DNA from: Hymenobacter aquaticus
GTDB lineage: Bacteria; Bacteroidota; Bacteroidia; Cytophagales; Hymenobacteraceae
Assembly: GCF_004765605.1 (NCBI RefSeq)
Contig: NZ_SRLC01000001.1
Coordinates: forward strand, 2,170,001 to 2,234,000
Direction: 5' to 3'
Length of the DNA: 64,000 nucleotides
Shown here: positions 44,848 to 52,563 of the stretch, piece by piece
Layout: each line of letters starts with the position of its first letter
Numbering within the stretch: position 1 is the first letter of the stretch
Translations under genes and position numbers: made by a program
The notes under the pieces: generated by a model
The model's input: only the letters and a program-made list of their open reading frames with translations
What the model was told of the DNA's origin: nothing
The model's database searches: none

Positions 44848-45237
44848 ATGAATACTCTGAAATCAGTTCTGCTGTCGGCCTTCGTCCTGCTGTTCAGCCA
44901 GTTTGGCTACGCCCAGAAAGCCCCGGCCGCCAAGGCCAAAGGCCCCGCTACCGAGCAGCTACAGGTGAAAACCTCGGCCGTGTGCGACATGTGCAAGGCC
45001 CGGCTGGAAAAGGCTATGGCCTACGAAAAAGGCGTGCAGGAAGCCCACCTGGACGTGGCCAGCCAGGTCCTGACCGTGGCCTACCGGCCCGACAAGACGA
45101 CCCCGGACGCTTTGCGCACGGCCGTGCAGCGCACCGGCTACGACGCCGATACCCAGGTAGCCGAGCCCCGCGCCTACGACCGGCTGCCCGACTGCTGCAA
45201 AAAGACCAACAGCGTGCACCCCGGCACCGGCCACTAA
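44848..45237 (+). CDS. Exported heavy-metal-associated (HMA) domain protein
   Basis: A 129-residue protein with a signal peptide (ending GYAQ). The HMA fold follows: LQVKTSAVCDMCKARLEKAM contains the metal-binding CxxC (CDMC), then VASQVLTVAYRPDKTTPDALRTAV. A CC pair near the C-terminus (PDCCKKT) may add ligands. HMA domains bind Cu(I) or Zn and hand it on; a periplasmic form next to a TonB receptor fits copper import or buffering. The start ATG 44848 precedes the signal peptide. A terminator follows 14 nt after the stop, so the locus ends here. Confidence 0.9.
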   Translation: MNTLKSVLLSAFVLLFSQFGYAQKAPAAKAKGPATEQLQVKTSAVCDMCKARLEKAMAYEKGVQEAHLDVASQVLTVAYRPDKTTPDALRTAVQRTGYDADTQVAEPRAYDRLPDCCKKTNSVHPGTGH

Positions 45238-45250
45238 GCCCGCCCGCATA

Positions 45251-45293
45251 AAACCCGAAGAAGCCGGCGCGTTGCGCAGGCTTCTTCGGGTTT
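45251..45293 (+). terminator. Terminator after the HMA gene
   Basis: AAACCCGAAGAAGCC (45251-45265) and GGCTTCTTCGGGTTT (45279-45293) form a 15-bp stem. The T run on the plus side follows directly. Confidence 0.85.
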
Positions 45294-45313
45294 AGGCCAG
45301 GCCGATATAGCCG

Positions 45314-45883
45314 CTACGCCTGAGCCCCCGATGCCGTTTTGACGTCAAACTCCAGCACGGCGCTAAAGGCCAGAGAACGGGTAAGGCGGCGGCGGTTGGT
45401 TCCCGATATTTCCAGGGTGAAGTACTCCGCCCGCAGGTATTCCAGCAGGTTGGGCTCCCCCTGCGGCTCCATCAGAATCCGCGTCGGATGCACGTTGCGG
45501 CTGGTAAAGGAGGCAATGCACACCTTGCGGCCGTTGGCAGTCAGAAAGCAGTTGCCGCTTTCCAGGGCGGCCAGCGTGGGCGTGCCCCGCCCGATGGCGT
45601 GGTTGCTTTCCGGGTGCCACTCCAGGCGCACCGAACGCAGAATAACGGCCGTTACCCCCGGCCCCGTGATGCTGGCCAGGCAGGGCAGCGTGTTGGGCAG
45701 CGTCGCTTCGCAGAGGTAAATCAGATCCATGCTCGGATCAATGCGCAGGTTGATGGCCCGGGTGTTCAGCCCGAAGGCTGAGCGAAGCGACCGGCGCAAG
45801 TCCTGGTGATTGGCGATGGTTAGCTCAACCCCCAGCACTACGGGCGGCAAAGCCGACCTGGAAGTACTGGCAATACGTTTCAT
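45314..45883 (-). CDS. Hypothetical protein, unrecognised
   Basis: A 189-residue protein I do not recognise. It has no signal peptide, membrane helix or clear motif. Composition is mixed, with several beta-prone stretches (VVLGVELTIA, VTAVILRSVRLEWH, AEYFTLEIS) and two or three cysteines. The ATG at 45883 (MKRIASTSRS) is chosen; the frame runs 9 residues further. Codon use is like the neighbours, with G or C third bases, which supports coding. It stands alone between a terminator and an AT-rich spacer (45884-46141) that holds no gene. Confidence 0.55.
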   Translation of the reverse strand: MKRIASTSRSALPPVVLGVELTIANHQDLRRSLRSAFGLNTRAINLRIDPSMDLIYLCEATLPNTLPCLASITGPGVTAVILRSVRLEWHPESNHAIGRGTPTLAALESGNCFLTANGRKVCIASFTSRNVHPTRILMEPQGEPNLLEYLRAEYFTLEISGTNRRRLTRSLAFSAVLEFDVKTASGAQA

Positions 45884-46141
45884 AAGAGGTAGGTGTGTTG
45901 GCAGAAGCAAGCATGCACGAGAAGAAAACGGCCGGAGCTGCGTGGGCAGAAGTCAGGATTTATTTCAGTAAAATTTATGTAATTCTATTAATTCCAAGAT
46001 CTTAAAGTATAGCAACCGGCTCCGAAAGTAGATAGAAACTCGGTATTGATGGGTCGAATATTGATTTCTTCTTATAATTAATAGCACAAATCAATTTAAA
46101 CTTTCTATATTCACCCACTCCCTATTCGAAACTCGCGCTTT

Positions 46142-46885
46142 ATGAAGATTAGCTGTTTGCTGCTCGACGACGACCCGCTGGTGCTGGACTTGCTGCAAGC
46201 CTACGTGGCCATGACCGACGTATTGGACGTGAAGGCGGCCTTTACCGACCCGCTGGACGCGCACCGCTACCTGATGCAGCACGACGTGCAGGTGCTCTTC
46301 TCCGATGTGACCATGCCCCACCTCAGCGGCCTCGACCTGGTCCGCTCCCTGCAGCACCCGCCTCTGGTGGTGCTGATGACGTCCTACCCGCAGTACGCCA
46401 TGGAAGGCTTTAATCTGGACGTTATTGACTTTCTGCTGAAGCCTATTTCGCTCGACCGGTTTTTGAAAGCCGTCAACAAAATAGCTGGCATCCTGCGCAC
46501 GAATCTGGTTGAGTCGGATGGCAATCAGGATATTCTATCCGGCTGGGGCTCGTTTTTTATTCGCACCGACGCGCAGTTCGTGCGCCTGCATTACCGGGAA
46601 GTACTCTACATCGAGGCCCTGAAGGATTTCACCAAAATCAACACGGCCGACGGCCGCACCCACCTGACGCTGGTCAACCTCAAGAACATTGAAGAGCAGC
46701 TGCCCCCGGGCCTGTTTGTGCGTACGCACCGCTCCTACCTGGTCAATACGGCCCGCATTGAGGCCGTCAGCAATCTGGAAGTGAAGGTTGGGGGCCATTC
46801 CCTGCCGCTGGGCCAAACCTACCGGGAGCGGGTTACGGAGCGAATTGTGAACCGGTCCCTGATTCGGCGGCAGCAACCGCAGTAA
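46142..46885 (+). CDS. LytTR family response regulator
   Basis: A 247-residue two-component response regulator. The N-terminal receiver has the acidic pair DDD near residue 9, the phospho-acceptor Asp in LFSDVTMPHLSG near 55 and Lys in FLLKPIS near 102. The C-terminal LytTR domain (about 140-240) has RTDAQFVRLHYREVLYIEALKDFTKI and the RTHRSYLVN motif, which contacts DNA. LytTR regulators control surface, biofilm or virulence genes; the target is unknown. The gene ends in a 53-nt convergent overlap with the kinase gene. An AT-rich spacer of 258 nt lies upstream. Confidence 0.93.
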   Translation: MKISCLLLDDDPLVLDLLQAYVAMTDVLDVKAAFTDPLDAHRYLMQHDVQVLFSDVTMPHLSGLDLVRSLQHPPLVVLMTSYPQYAMEGFNLDVIDFLLKPISLDRFLKAVNKIAGILRTNLVESDGNQDILSGWGSFFIRTDAQFVRLHYREVLYIEALKDFTKINTADGRTHLTLVNLKNIEEQLPPGLFVRTHRSYLVNTARIEAVSNLEVKVGGHSLPLGQTYRERVTERIVNRSLIRRQQPQ

Positions 46886-48938
46886 GGGCCGGCCCGGATT
46901 CCGCTTCGCCAGCGGCCGGCCCGAGGCTTAGCGCGGGCAAAGTAAAGGTGAACGTGGTGCCCTGCCCAACGATGCTCGCCAGGGACAGTTGGCCCCCGTT
47001 GCGTTCGACGAAGTCCTGGCAGAGCTGCAGCCCCAGGCCCGTCCCTTTTTCGCGGGCCGTACCCAGCGTTGAGAAAGGCCCCGCTTTACCGAACACTTTA
47101 TCTTGGTCGGCAGCGGCAATACCAATGCCGGTATCGTGCACGCTCACGGCCCACATAGTGCCCTGCGCGGCGGCGGTAAGCGTGACGGTGCCGCCTTCGG
47201 GCGTAAACTTAATGGCGTTGCCGAGCAGATTGCGCAGCACCAGCCGCACCATATTTACGTCGGCCCGCACCAGCGTGGGCACCGGCAGCTGATTGAGCAA
47301 CAGAATGGTTTTGCGCTCGGCATCGCCCAGCAGCAGGGCCACCGCTTCTTCGGCCAGGACGTCGAGGCGCACCCGCTCGGGGCGGATTTTATCTTTCTTC
47401 ATCTGGGCCGCCGACCAGTTCAGCAGGTTGTCGAGCAGCAGCAGCGTATTGTTCAGGCCCCGGGTGAGGCGGGCCGAGTGCAGGGCCAGCCGCTCAGGAG
47501 GCAACGCGCCCATGTTCAGCAGGCTCAAGAGGGAATACAGGGAGCTGAGCGGACTGCGCAAATCGTGGGAAATGACGGAAAATAGGGTGTCCTTGGTTTG
47601 ATTGAGCCGCCCCAGCTCTTCCTTTTGCCGGTTGATGGCCGCATTCTTGCGCTCCAGCAGCCGGTTGACCCGCACCTGCTGCTGCCGCCCGCGGTAGAGG
47701 CCGGCCACCATGAGCAGCAGCAGCACGGCCCCGGCGGCCAGGGCGTTGCGCACGACTTTCTGCCGCCGCAGGTTGGCCTCCTGAATCTGCCGGTCCTTGA
47801 TCAGCAGCTGAATTTCCCGCTCTTTTTTTTCCGTTTCGTAGCGCGTGCGCAGCTCCGCTACCTGTGCGGAGCGCTCCTCGGCAAACGCACTGTCTTTCAG
47901 CCCGGCAAACCGCGTCATGGCAGCCAGGGCCTGCCGGTAATTGCCGGTGCGCCGATATACCGCAGCCAACGCCTGATAAATGGCACTCAGCTGGGCCTTC
48001 GAGCCACCCAGCCGCGCAATGGGCAAGCTGCTGAGCAACGCCTGCTGGGCCGCCGACCAGTGGCCCAGCGAATCGTGGGCGGCGGCAATGCCCTGCCAGA
48101 GAGTGGCCCGCACGCCGGCCGGGGCGGCGTGGGGCAACAGCTGCTCGGCCCGCAGAAAGCTGGTCAGGGCCTGCTCATCGTTGCTCAGATCCTGATACAC
48201 CTGCCCCACGCTGTTTAGGCTCTCACTCAGGGCCAGGCTGTCAGTGGGCCGCGCTACCTGCATAGCGCGGCGCAAATGGAACAGGGCGCGGCTGTATTGC
48301 CGCTGCTGATAATACAGATTGCCCAAGGCATTGAGCGTCGCGGCGACCTTGGCTGAGTCGCGGTTCTGCTGCCAGGTGCGCAGCGCCTGCTGCTGGCTGG
48401 CCAAGGCCTGCTGCCATTTCTGCTGGCGCCCGTAGAGCAGCCCCAACTGCCCCAGCACGTAGGCCGCAGCCGTCGGCTGCCGCAACGTGGTGAAGGCTTG
48501 CAGGGCCGCCTGGTACGCCCGCCGCGCCTGGCCGGTGTCGCCCTGAATAAACAGCGTGTGCCCCACATGTGCTAGGTCAACGGTGGCGTGGTGGGACAGG
48601 CGTAGGTGCTGGTGCAGGCGCCGGGCGGCCCGGTAGTGCCGTAAGGCCTGGTCGTAGTGGCGCAGCTCGTTCTGCGCCGAAGCAATGATGCGGTGGCTGG
48701 CTGCTTGCTTGCCCGCACTTTGGGCGGCAACGGCCTGCTCCAGCAGCCGCTCGCCGTAGCGCAGCCGTGCTTCGGGATTCAGTGGCACGGGCCGGGTAGC
48801 AAGTCCCAGCCCCGCCTCAGTGGCCTGGGAGTAAGGACTCGTAATAGTTGGCGCAGCGGCATGCGTACGGCTGGCGCTGCCAAGCACCAGGACCCAGATC
48901 CAGCAAATGTGCAAGCAGTACAAACAGGTGCGCGTCAT
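46833..48938 (-). CDS. TPR sensor histidine kinase
   Basis: A 701-residue kinase. Residues 1-29 form a signal peptide or anchor (CWIWVLVLG). About eight tetratricopeptide-like repeats follow (residues 50-380), then a transmembrane helix near 395-415, then a coiled segment. The HisKA domain has the phospho-accepting His in FSVISHDLRSPLSSL near 470, and the ATPase has NLLGNAIKFTPEGG, DTGIGIAAAD and GTGLGLQLCQDF. The periplasmic TPRs are the sensor. The ATG at 48938 is preferred to the GTG at 48989. The gene is convergent with the LytTR regulator and overlaps it by 53 nt. HisKA kinases rarely pair with LytTR regulators, so partnership is not certain. Confidence 0.88.
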   Translation of the reverse strand: MTRTCLYCLHICWIWVLVLGSASRTHAAAPTITSPYSQATEAGLGLATRPVPLNPEARLRYGERLLEQAVAAQSAGKQAASHRIIASAQNELRHYDQALRHYRAARRLHQHLRLSHHATVDLAHVGHTLFIQGDTGQARRAYQAALQAFTTLRQPTAAAYVLGQLGLLYGRQQKWQQALASQQQALRTWQQNRDSAKVAATLNALGNLYYQQRQYSRALFHLRRAMQVARPTDSLALSESLNSVGQVYQDLSNDEQALTSFLRAEQLLPHAAPAGVRATLWQGIAAAHDSLGHWSAAQQALLSSLPIARLGGSKAQLSAIYQALAAVYRRTGNYRQALAAMTRFAGLKDSAFAEERSAQVAELRTRYETEKKEREIQLLIKDRQIQEANLRRQKVVRNALAAGAVLLLLMVAGLYRGRQQQVRVNRLLERKNAAINRQKEELGRLNQTKDTLFSVISHDLRSPLSSLYSLLSLLNMGALPPERLALHSARLTRGLNNTLLLLDNLLNWSAAQMKKDKIRPERVRLDVLAEEAVALLLGDAERKTILLLNQLPVPTLVRADVNMVRLVLRNLLGNAIKFTPEGGTVTLTAAAQGTMWAVSVHDTGIGIAAADQDKVFGKAGPFSTLGTAREKGTGLGLQLCQDFVERNGGQLSLASIVGQGTTFTFTLPALSLGPAAGEAESGPALTAVAAAESGTGSQFAP

Positions 48939-49062
48939 GTGGCCAGCCAGCAACTCAGCAAGGAAGTAGCGAAGCCTGAATATAGCCACATTCCGGCGTT
49001 AACCGTCCTGTTGAAACACCTGAACATCAGCAAAGGGAATCCTGCACCGGGCAGCGTCTAGC

Positions 49063-49806
49063 TTACTTGGTGCGCCACAGCCGCCACCACGGCAAATACG
49101 GCTGGTCGTGGTGCTCGTAGTGGTAGCCAAAAAAGTAGCAGCTCACGAAGGCCCAGGCATGATGCCGCAGCTGGGTGCGCGACCGGTGCTGGTTTTCGGG
49201 CGCATGCTCGCCCCGGTGCGGCAGGTAGGTGCCAAAGAAAAAGAGCTGCCCCGTAGCCAGCACCGCCGGGACCATCCAGAAGGCAATGACGTTGGCCATC
49301 GGAAAAGCCAGCTTGAGCAGATTATACGTCAGAGCCATCAGTCCGATTTGCCACCATGTGACGTAGTTCAGGGCAAAGCGCAACAGCCACGGCGCAAACC
49401 CCGGGTGCTTACCATCGTGGTAATCCGGGTCGGCGGCGGTGCCGACGTGGCGGTGGTGCTCGTGGTGCTTGGGCAGTAGCCGGGGATACCAGTTGTAGGC
49501 AAATAGAAACGCCGCCACCGTGCCCAGCGCCGCGTTCAGCCGCCGGTTGGCACTTACCACCCCGTGCATGGCGTCGTGGGCCGTAATGAAGAGGCCGGTG
49601 TAGAGGTGCATCTGCACCAAAGCCAGCAGATAGGGTGCGGGCGTGTGCCAGTCGGGCTGGTAAAACGCCAGTAGAAAGGTCAGCAAAGCCGTCCAGGCCC
49701 CGATAATAGCTAGCCCCATGCCTACTCCGGCCCAGCCCAGCGGCTCGGGCTTAACCCGGCGGGAAACGGGCACGGCGGATGTAGACTGCGTGGGGGCTGC
49801 GGGCAT
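49063..49806 (-). CDS. crtW: Beta-carotene ketolase (CrtW-like) / fatty-acid-desaturase fold
   Basis: A 247-residue integral membrane di-iron enzyme. Its histidine motifs are HDAMHG near residue 83, HHEHH near 120 and HYEHHD near 234, the arrangement of CrtW-type ketolases that add 4-keto groups to carotenoid rings. Four hydrophobic helices are visible. The start ATG 49806 is chosen over the longer frame. Generic fatty-acid desaturases share the fold, so the substrate rests on the nearby crt genes and on the length, which matches CrtW. It lies 56 nt past ispH, on the same strand. Confidence 0.8.
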   Translation of the reverse strand: MPAAPTQSTSAVPVSRRVKPEPLGWAGVGMGLAIIGAWTALLTFLLAFYQPDWHTPAPYLLALVQMHLYTGLFITAHDAMHGVVSANRRLNAALGTVAAFLFAYNWYPRLLPKHHEHHRHVGTAADPDYHDGKHPGFAPWLLRFALNYVTWWQIGLMALTYNLLKLAFPMANVIAFWMVPAVLATGQLFFFGTYLPHRGEHAPENQHRSRTQLRHHAWAFVSCYFFGYHYEHHDQPYLPWWRLWRTK

Positions 49807-49862
49807 AAACTCAATTCTGTAACCACCGATACGAACCGGCGAATACTGCGAAGGTCGCGGTT

Positions 49863-50711
49863 TTACATGGCTAATAGAGCGTCGCGCACGTCTTCCATCA
49901 GCCACATGGGCGTGCTGGTAGCCCCGCAGATGCCGACCGACTGGCCGGGCCGGAAAGCCTCGGCGCAAAGCTCATCGACCTTGGAAATAAAGTGCGTATT
50001 CGGATTGGTATCCTTACAGACCTGGTACAATACCTTGCCGTTGCTGCTTTTGGTGCCCGAGACAAAGACAATCTGGTCGTATTGGGCGGCAAACTTGCGC
50101 AGGTCTTTGTCGCGGTTGCTGACCTGCCGGCAAATCGTGTCGTTCGGATTGACAGCGTAGCCCCGGTGTTCCAGCTCGCCTTTGATGCGGTAGAAGCTGT
50201 CGGTGCTTTTGGTGGTCTGGCTGTAGAGCGTGATGTTGGCAGGCAGCTCGTGGCTGAGCAGCTCATCCAGGTTCTCAAACACGACAGCGTTGCCGCTGGT
50301 CTGCCCCAGCAGGCCCCGCACTTCGGCGTGGCCGTGCTTGCCGTAGATGAAGATTTTTTCCTGCTTGTCGTAGCTGGTCTTGATGCGGTTCTGGAGCTTG
50401 AGCACCACCGGACAGGAAGCGTCAATCAGCGTCAAATCGTTTTCCAGGGCCGTCTGGTAGGTGCTCGGGGGCTCGCCGTGCGCCCGGATCAGCACTTTTT
50501 CGTCGCGCAGATTGGCAAACGTATCGTAGTCGATGATGCGCAGGCCGCGCTGCTCCAGGCGCTCCACCTCCTCGTCGTTGTGCACAATATCGCCCAGGCA
50601 GTACAGGTAGCCCTGTTCATCGAGGATATCCTCCGCCATCTGAATGGCATAGATTACGCCGAAGCAGAAGCCGGAATTAGGATCAATACGGACGCTCAGG
50701 TGGTGCGGCAT
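49863..50711 (-). CDS. ispH: 4-hydroxy-3-methylbut-2-enyl diphosphate reductase
   Basis: IspH (LytB) makes IPP and DMAPP in the last step of the MEP pathway with a [4Fe-4S] cluster. The 282-residue enzyme has the three cluster cysteines in GFCFGV near residue 16, DASCPVV near 100 and GICGATS near 262. The substrate-binding HGEPP and TTKST segments are also seen. It supplies the precursors used by the polyprenyl synthase and the crt genes. It is read towards crtW. A gene-free stretch of 331 nt lies upstream (50712-51042). Confidence 0.97.
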   Translation of the reverse strand: MPHHLSVRIDPNSGFCFGVIYAIQMAEDILDEQGYLYCLGDIVHNDEEVERLEQRGLRIIDYDTFANLRDEKVLIRAHGEPPSTYQTALENDLTLIDASCPVVLKLQNRIKTSYDKQEKIFIYGKHGHAEVRGLLGQTSGNAVVFENLDELLSHELPANITLYSQTTKSTDSFYRIKGELEHRGYAVNPNDTICRQVSNRDKDLRKFAAQYDQIVFVSGTKSSNGKVLYQVCKDTNPNTHFISKVDELCAEAFRPGQSVGICGATSTPMWLMEDVRDALLAM

Positions 50712-51042
50712 AGCTCGGTAACCAAGGAAGCGGGCGGAAAGTTACGGTTGGGCTCCACGGATGTAAAAGGTACGAAATACGGAACAAATGTGGTTCTCAC
50801 GGCGGCAGTTGTTTTCGCGTTGGCAAGGGAGTAAGCCTCCCTCCTCCTGCGCTGGACAATGCCGGCAGCCGCGTTTCAGCCACCTAATCGGTAAGTAATT
50901 GTTTGCTTACACCTATACTCCGGACTGCTTATTTTGTTTTATTCTTTACCCCAATAAGTTAAACAAACTACATACCCTGCCCCATACAGAAAAGCCGTAC
51001 CAGGACTTGGCACGGCTTTTTCAACTATCTGAATAACACAGC
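50712..51042. other. Gene-free spacer between ispH and the small exported protein
   Basis: I see no open frame with gene-like codon use. The only clear signal is the terminator at 50990-51021. The stretch 50890-50980 is AT-rich. A convincing promoter of ispH was not found by eye. Confidence 0.6.
50990..51021 (-). terminator. Terminator of the crtIB unit
   Basis: AAAAGCCGT (50990-50998) pairs with ACGGCTTTT (51012-51020) with further inner pairing CCA/TGG. A short T run follows on either strand. It ends the crtI-crtB-small protein unit. Confidence 0.8.
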
Positions 51043-51570
51043 TTAGCTGCTGATACGGCTTAGCTGCTGCGCCTGCTCGTCGCTGACGTGGCCCCGGTTC
51101 ACGAGGAAACTGCGCACGGTCTGGAACGCCTCGGCATCGAGGCCCGACTGGGGGTGCTTGAGCAGGGTCTGCACCAGTAGCTGCCGGTCCTCGTCCACGT
51201 GCTGGCTCAGGCCCAGGAATGAAGGCAAGTTGGTTTCGACGCTGAAGCGCAGGAAGCGCACTTCGGCATTGGTTGGGGCCAGGGCCACGGCCTGGTCGAA
51301 GGTGCGGCTGGCGGCCTGCACGTAGCTCAGCTTGTTGAACATCGAGGCGTCGCGGGCCCGAATGGCTTCGGCCGCGCCTTTGTAGCCCAGAATCACGGCG
51401 TCCTTATCGTTGTAGTCGGCCATGAGCTTGTAGAACTTTTCGCCGGCCGCCTTGTCGGCAGCGGCTTGCTCGTAGTGGCGGCGCAGGGTGGGCAGGTGAT
51501 AGGGCGAGGTAGCGGACACGGCGGAAAAAAGCGTAAAAAGGGGGAAAAGAAACAGCAGAAAACGGTTCAC
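51043..51570 (-). CDS. Small exported protein of the crt cluster, unknown
   Basis: A 175-residue protein with a signal peptide (residues 1-20, FLLFLFPLFTLFSA). The mature part is helical and looks TPR-like (YEQAAADKAAGEKFYKLM and FDQAVALAPTNAEVRFLRF), with no enzyme motif. It begins at GTG 51570, 18 nt after crtB, so it is very likely co-transcribed with crtI and crtB. I recall similar proteins beside crtB in other Bacteroidota, but no function is known to me. Confidence 0.75.
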   Translation of the reverse strand: MNRFLLFLFPLFTLFSAVSATSPYHLPTLRRHYEQAAADKAAGEKFYKLMADYNDKDAVILGYKGAAEAIRARDASMFNKLSYVQAASRTFDQAVALAPTNAEVRFLRFSVETNLPSFLGLSQHVDEDRQLLVQTLLKHPQSGLDAEAFQTVRSFLVNRGHVSDEQAQQLSRISS

Positions 51571-51588
51571 ACGCAGGTACGTTCGTGG

Positions 51589-52431
51589 TCAGATGGCCCG
51601 GAGGCGGTAGCGAAAGTACGAACCCATCAGCAACAACAGCTTCGTGTTGTCGGGCACGCGCACCCGCTCACCCAATATTCGTGCCGCCGGCAGCTGCCGA
51701 ATCTTGTGGAAAAGCTTCAGGTAATACACGTATGCCAGGTAGACGCCCAGCCGCGCCGCGCGGGGCAGCTGCACGATGCCCGCGTAGCCAGCTTCGAAAT
51801 CCGCCCGAATGTCAGCCTCGATGTCGCGCTTCACCGCGTCGTCGAACCGCTCGTAGACGACGCCGGGAAAGTACACCCGGCCCCGCTCCTCGTAGTCGGA
51901 GCGGATGTCGCGCAGGAAATTCACTTTCTGAAAGGCGGAACCCAGGCGGCGGGCCGGCTCGCGCAGACGCTCAAACAGCGCTTCGTTGCCCTCGCAGAAG
52001 ATGCGCAGGCACATCAGGCCCACTACTTCGGCCGAGCCGTAGATGTACTCCTCATACATCGACTGGTGGTAGCTACGGTCTTCCAGGTCCATTTCCATGC
52101 TCTTCAGGAAGGCCTCAATAAACTCCCGGTCGATGCCGTAGCGGCGCACCATGAGCTGGAAGGAATGCAGCACGGGGTTCAGGCTGAAGCCCGTGGCCAG
52201 GGCCTCGTCGGTCTGGCGCCGGAAGTCGGCAAACAGGGCGGCCTTGTCGTAGTCGTGGAAGGTATCCACAATTTCGTCGGCCCAGCGGACGAAGCCATAC
52301 ACGGCATACACCGGCAGGTGAAACCGCGGGTCGAGCGTGCGGATGCCCAGCGTGAACGAGGTACTGTAGCGCTTGGTGATAAGCTTGCTACAGGCCAGGC
52401 TGGTTTGGTCGAAAAGGGCAACGTGGTCCAC
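51589..52431 (-). CDS. crtB: Phytoene synthase
   Basis: CrtB condenses two geranylgeranyl diphosphates to phytoene, the committed step of carotenoid synthesis. The 280-residue enzyme has the first Asp motif in RWADEIVDTFHD near residue 50 and the second in NFLRDIRSDYEERGRVYFP near 175. The early KRYSTSFTLGI and later QLPRAARLGVYLAY segments also match. GTG 52431 starts it; no ATG is close. It lies 132 nt past crtI on the same strand. The product goes to CrtI. Confidence 0.95.
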   Translation of the reverse strand: MDHVALFDQTSLACSKLITKRYSTSFTLGIRTLDPRFHLPVYAVYGFVRWADEIVDTFHDYDKAALFADFRRQTDEALATGFSLNPVLHSFQLMVRRYGIDREFIEAFLKSMEMDLEDRSYHQSMYEEYIYGSAEVVGLMCLRIFCEGNEALFERLREPARRLGSAFQKVNFLRDIRSDYEERGRVYFPGVVYERFDDAVKRDIEADIRADFEAGYAGIVQLPRAARLGVYLAYVYYLKLFHKIRQLPAARILGERVRVPDNTKLLLLMGSYFRYRLRAI

Positions 52432-52563
52432 GGGGGCAAAGTTGGGTGGCAGAGAAGAAAGGATGAATCCGGGCGCAGAGGGTTAGTACGAAGGTAAGCG
52501 GGGCGGCAGTTTGCCTGTCATTGTAACCAGCTAAACGGCAGAGGGTTTGCAGTCGACCCAGCC

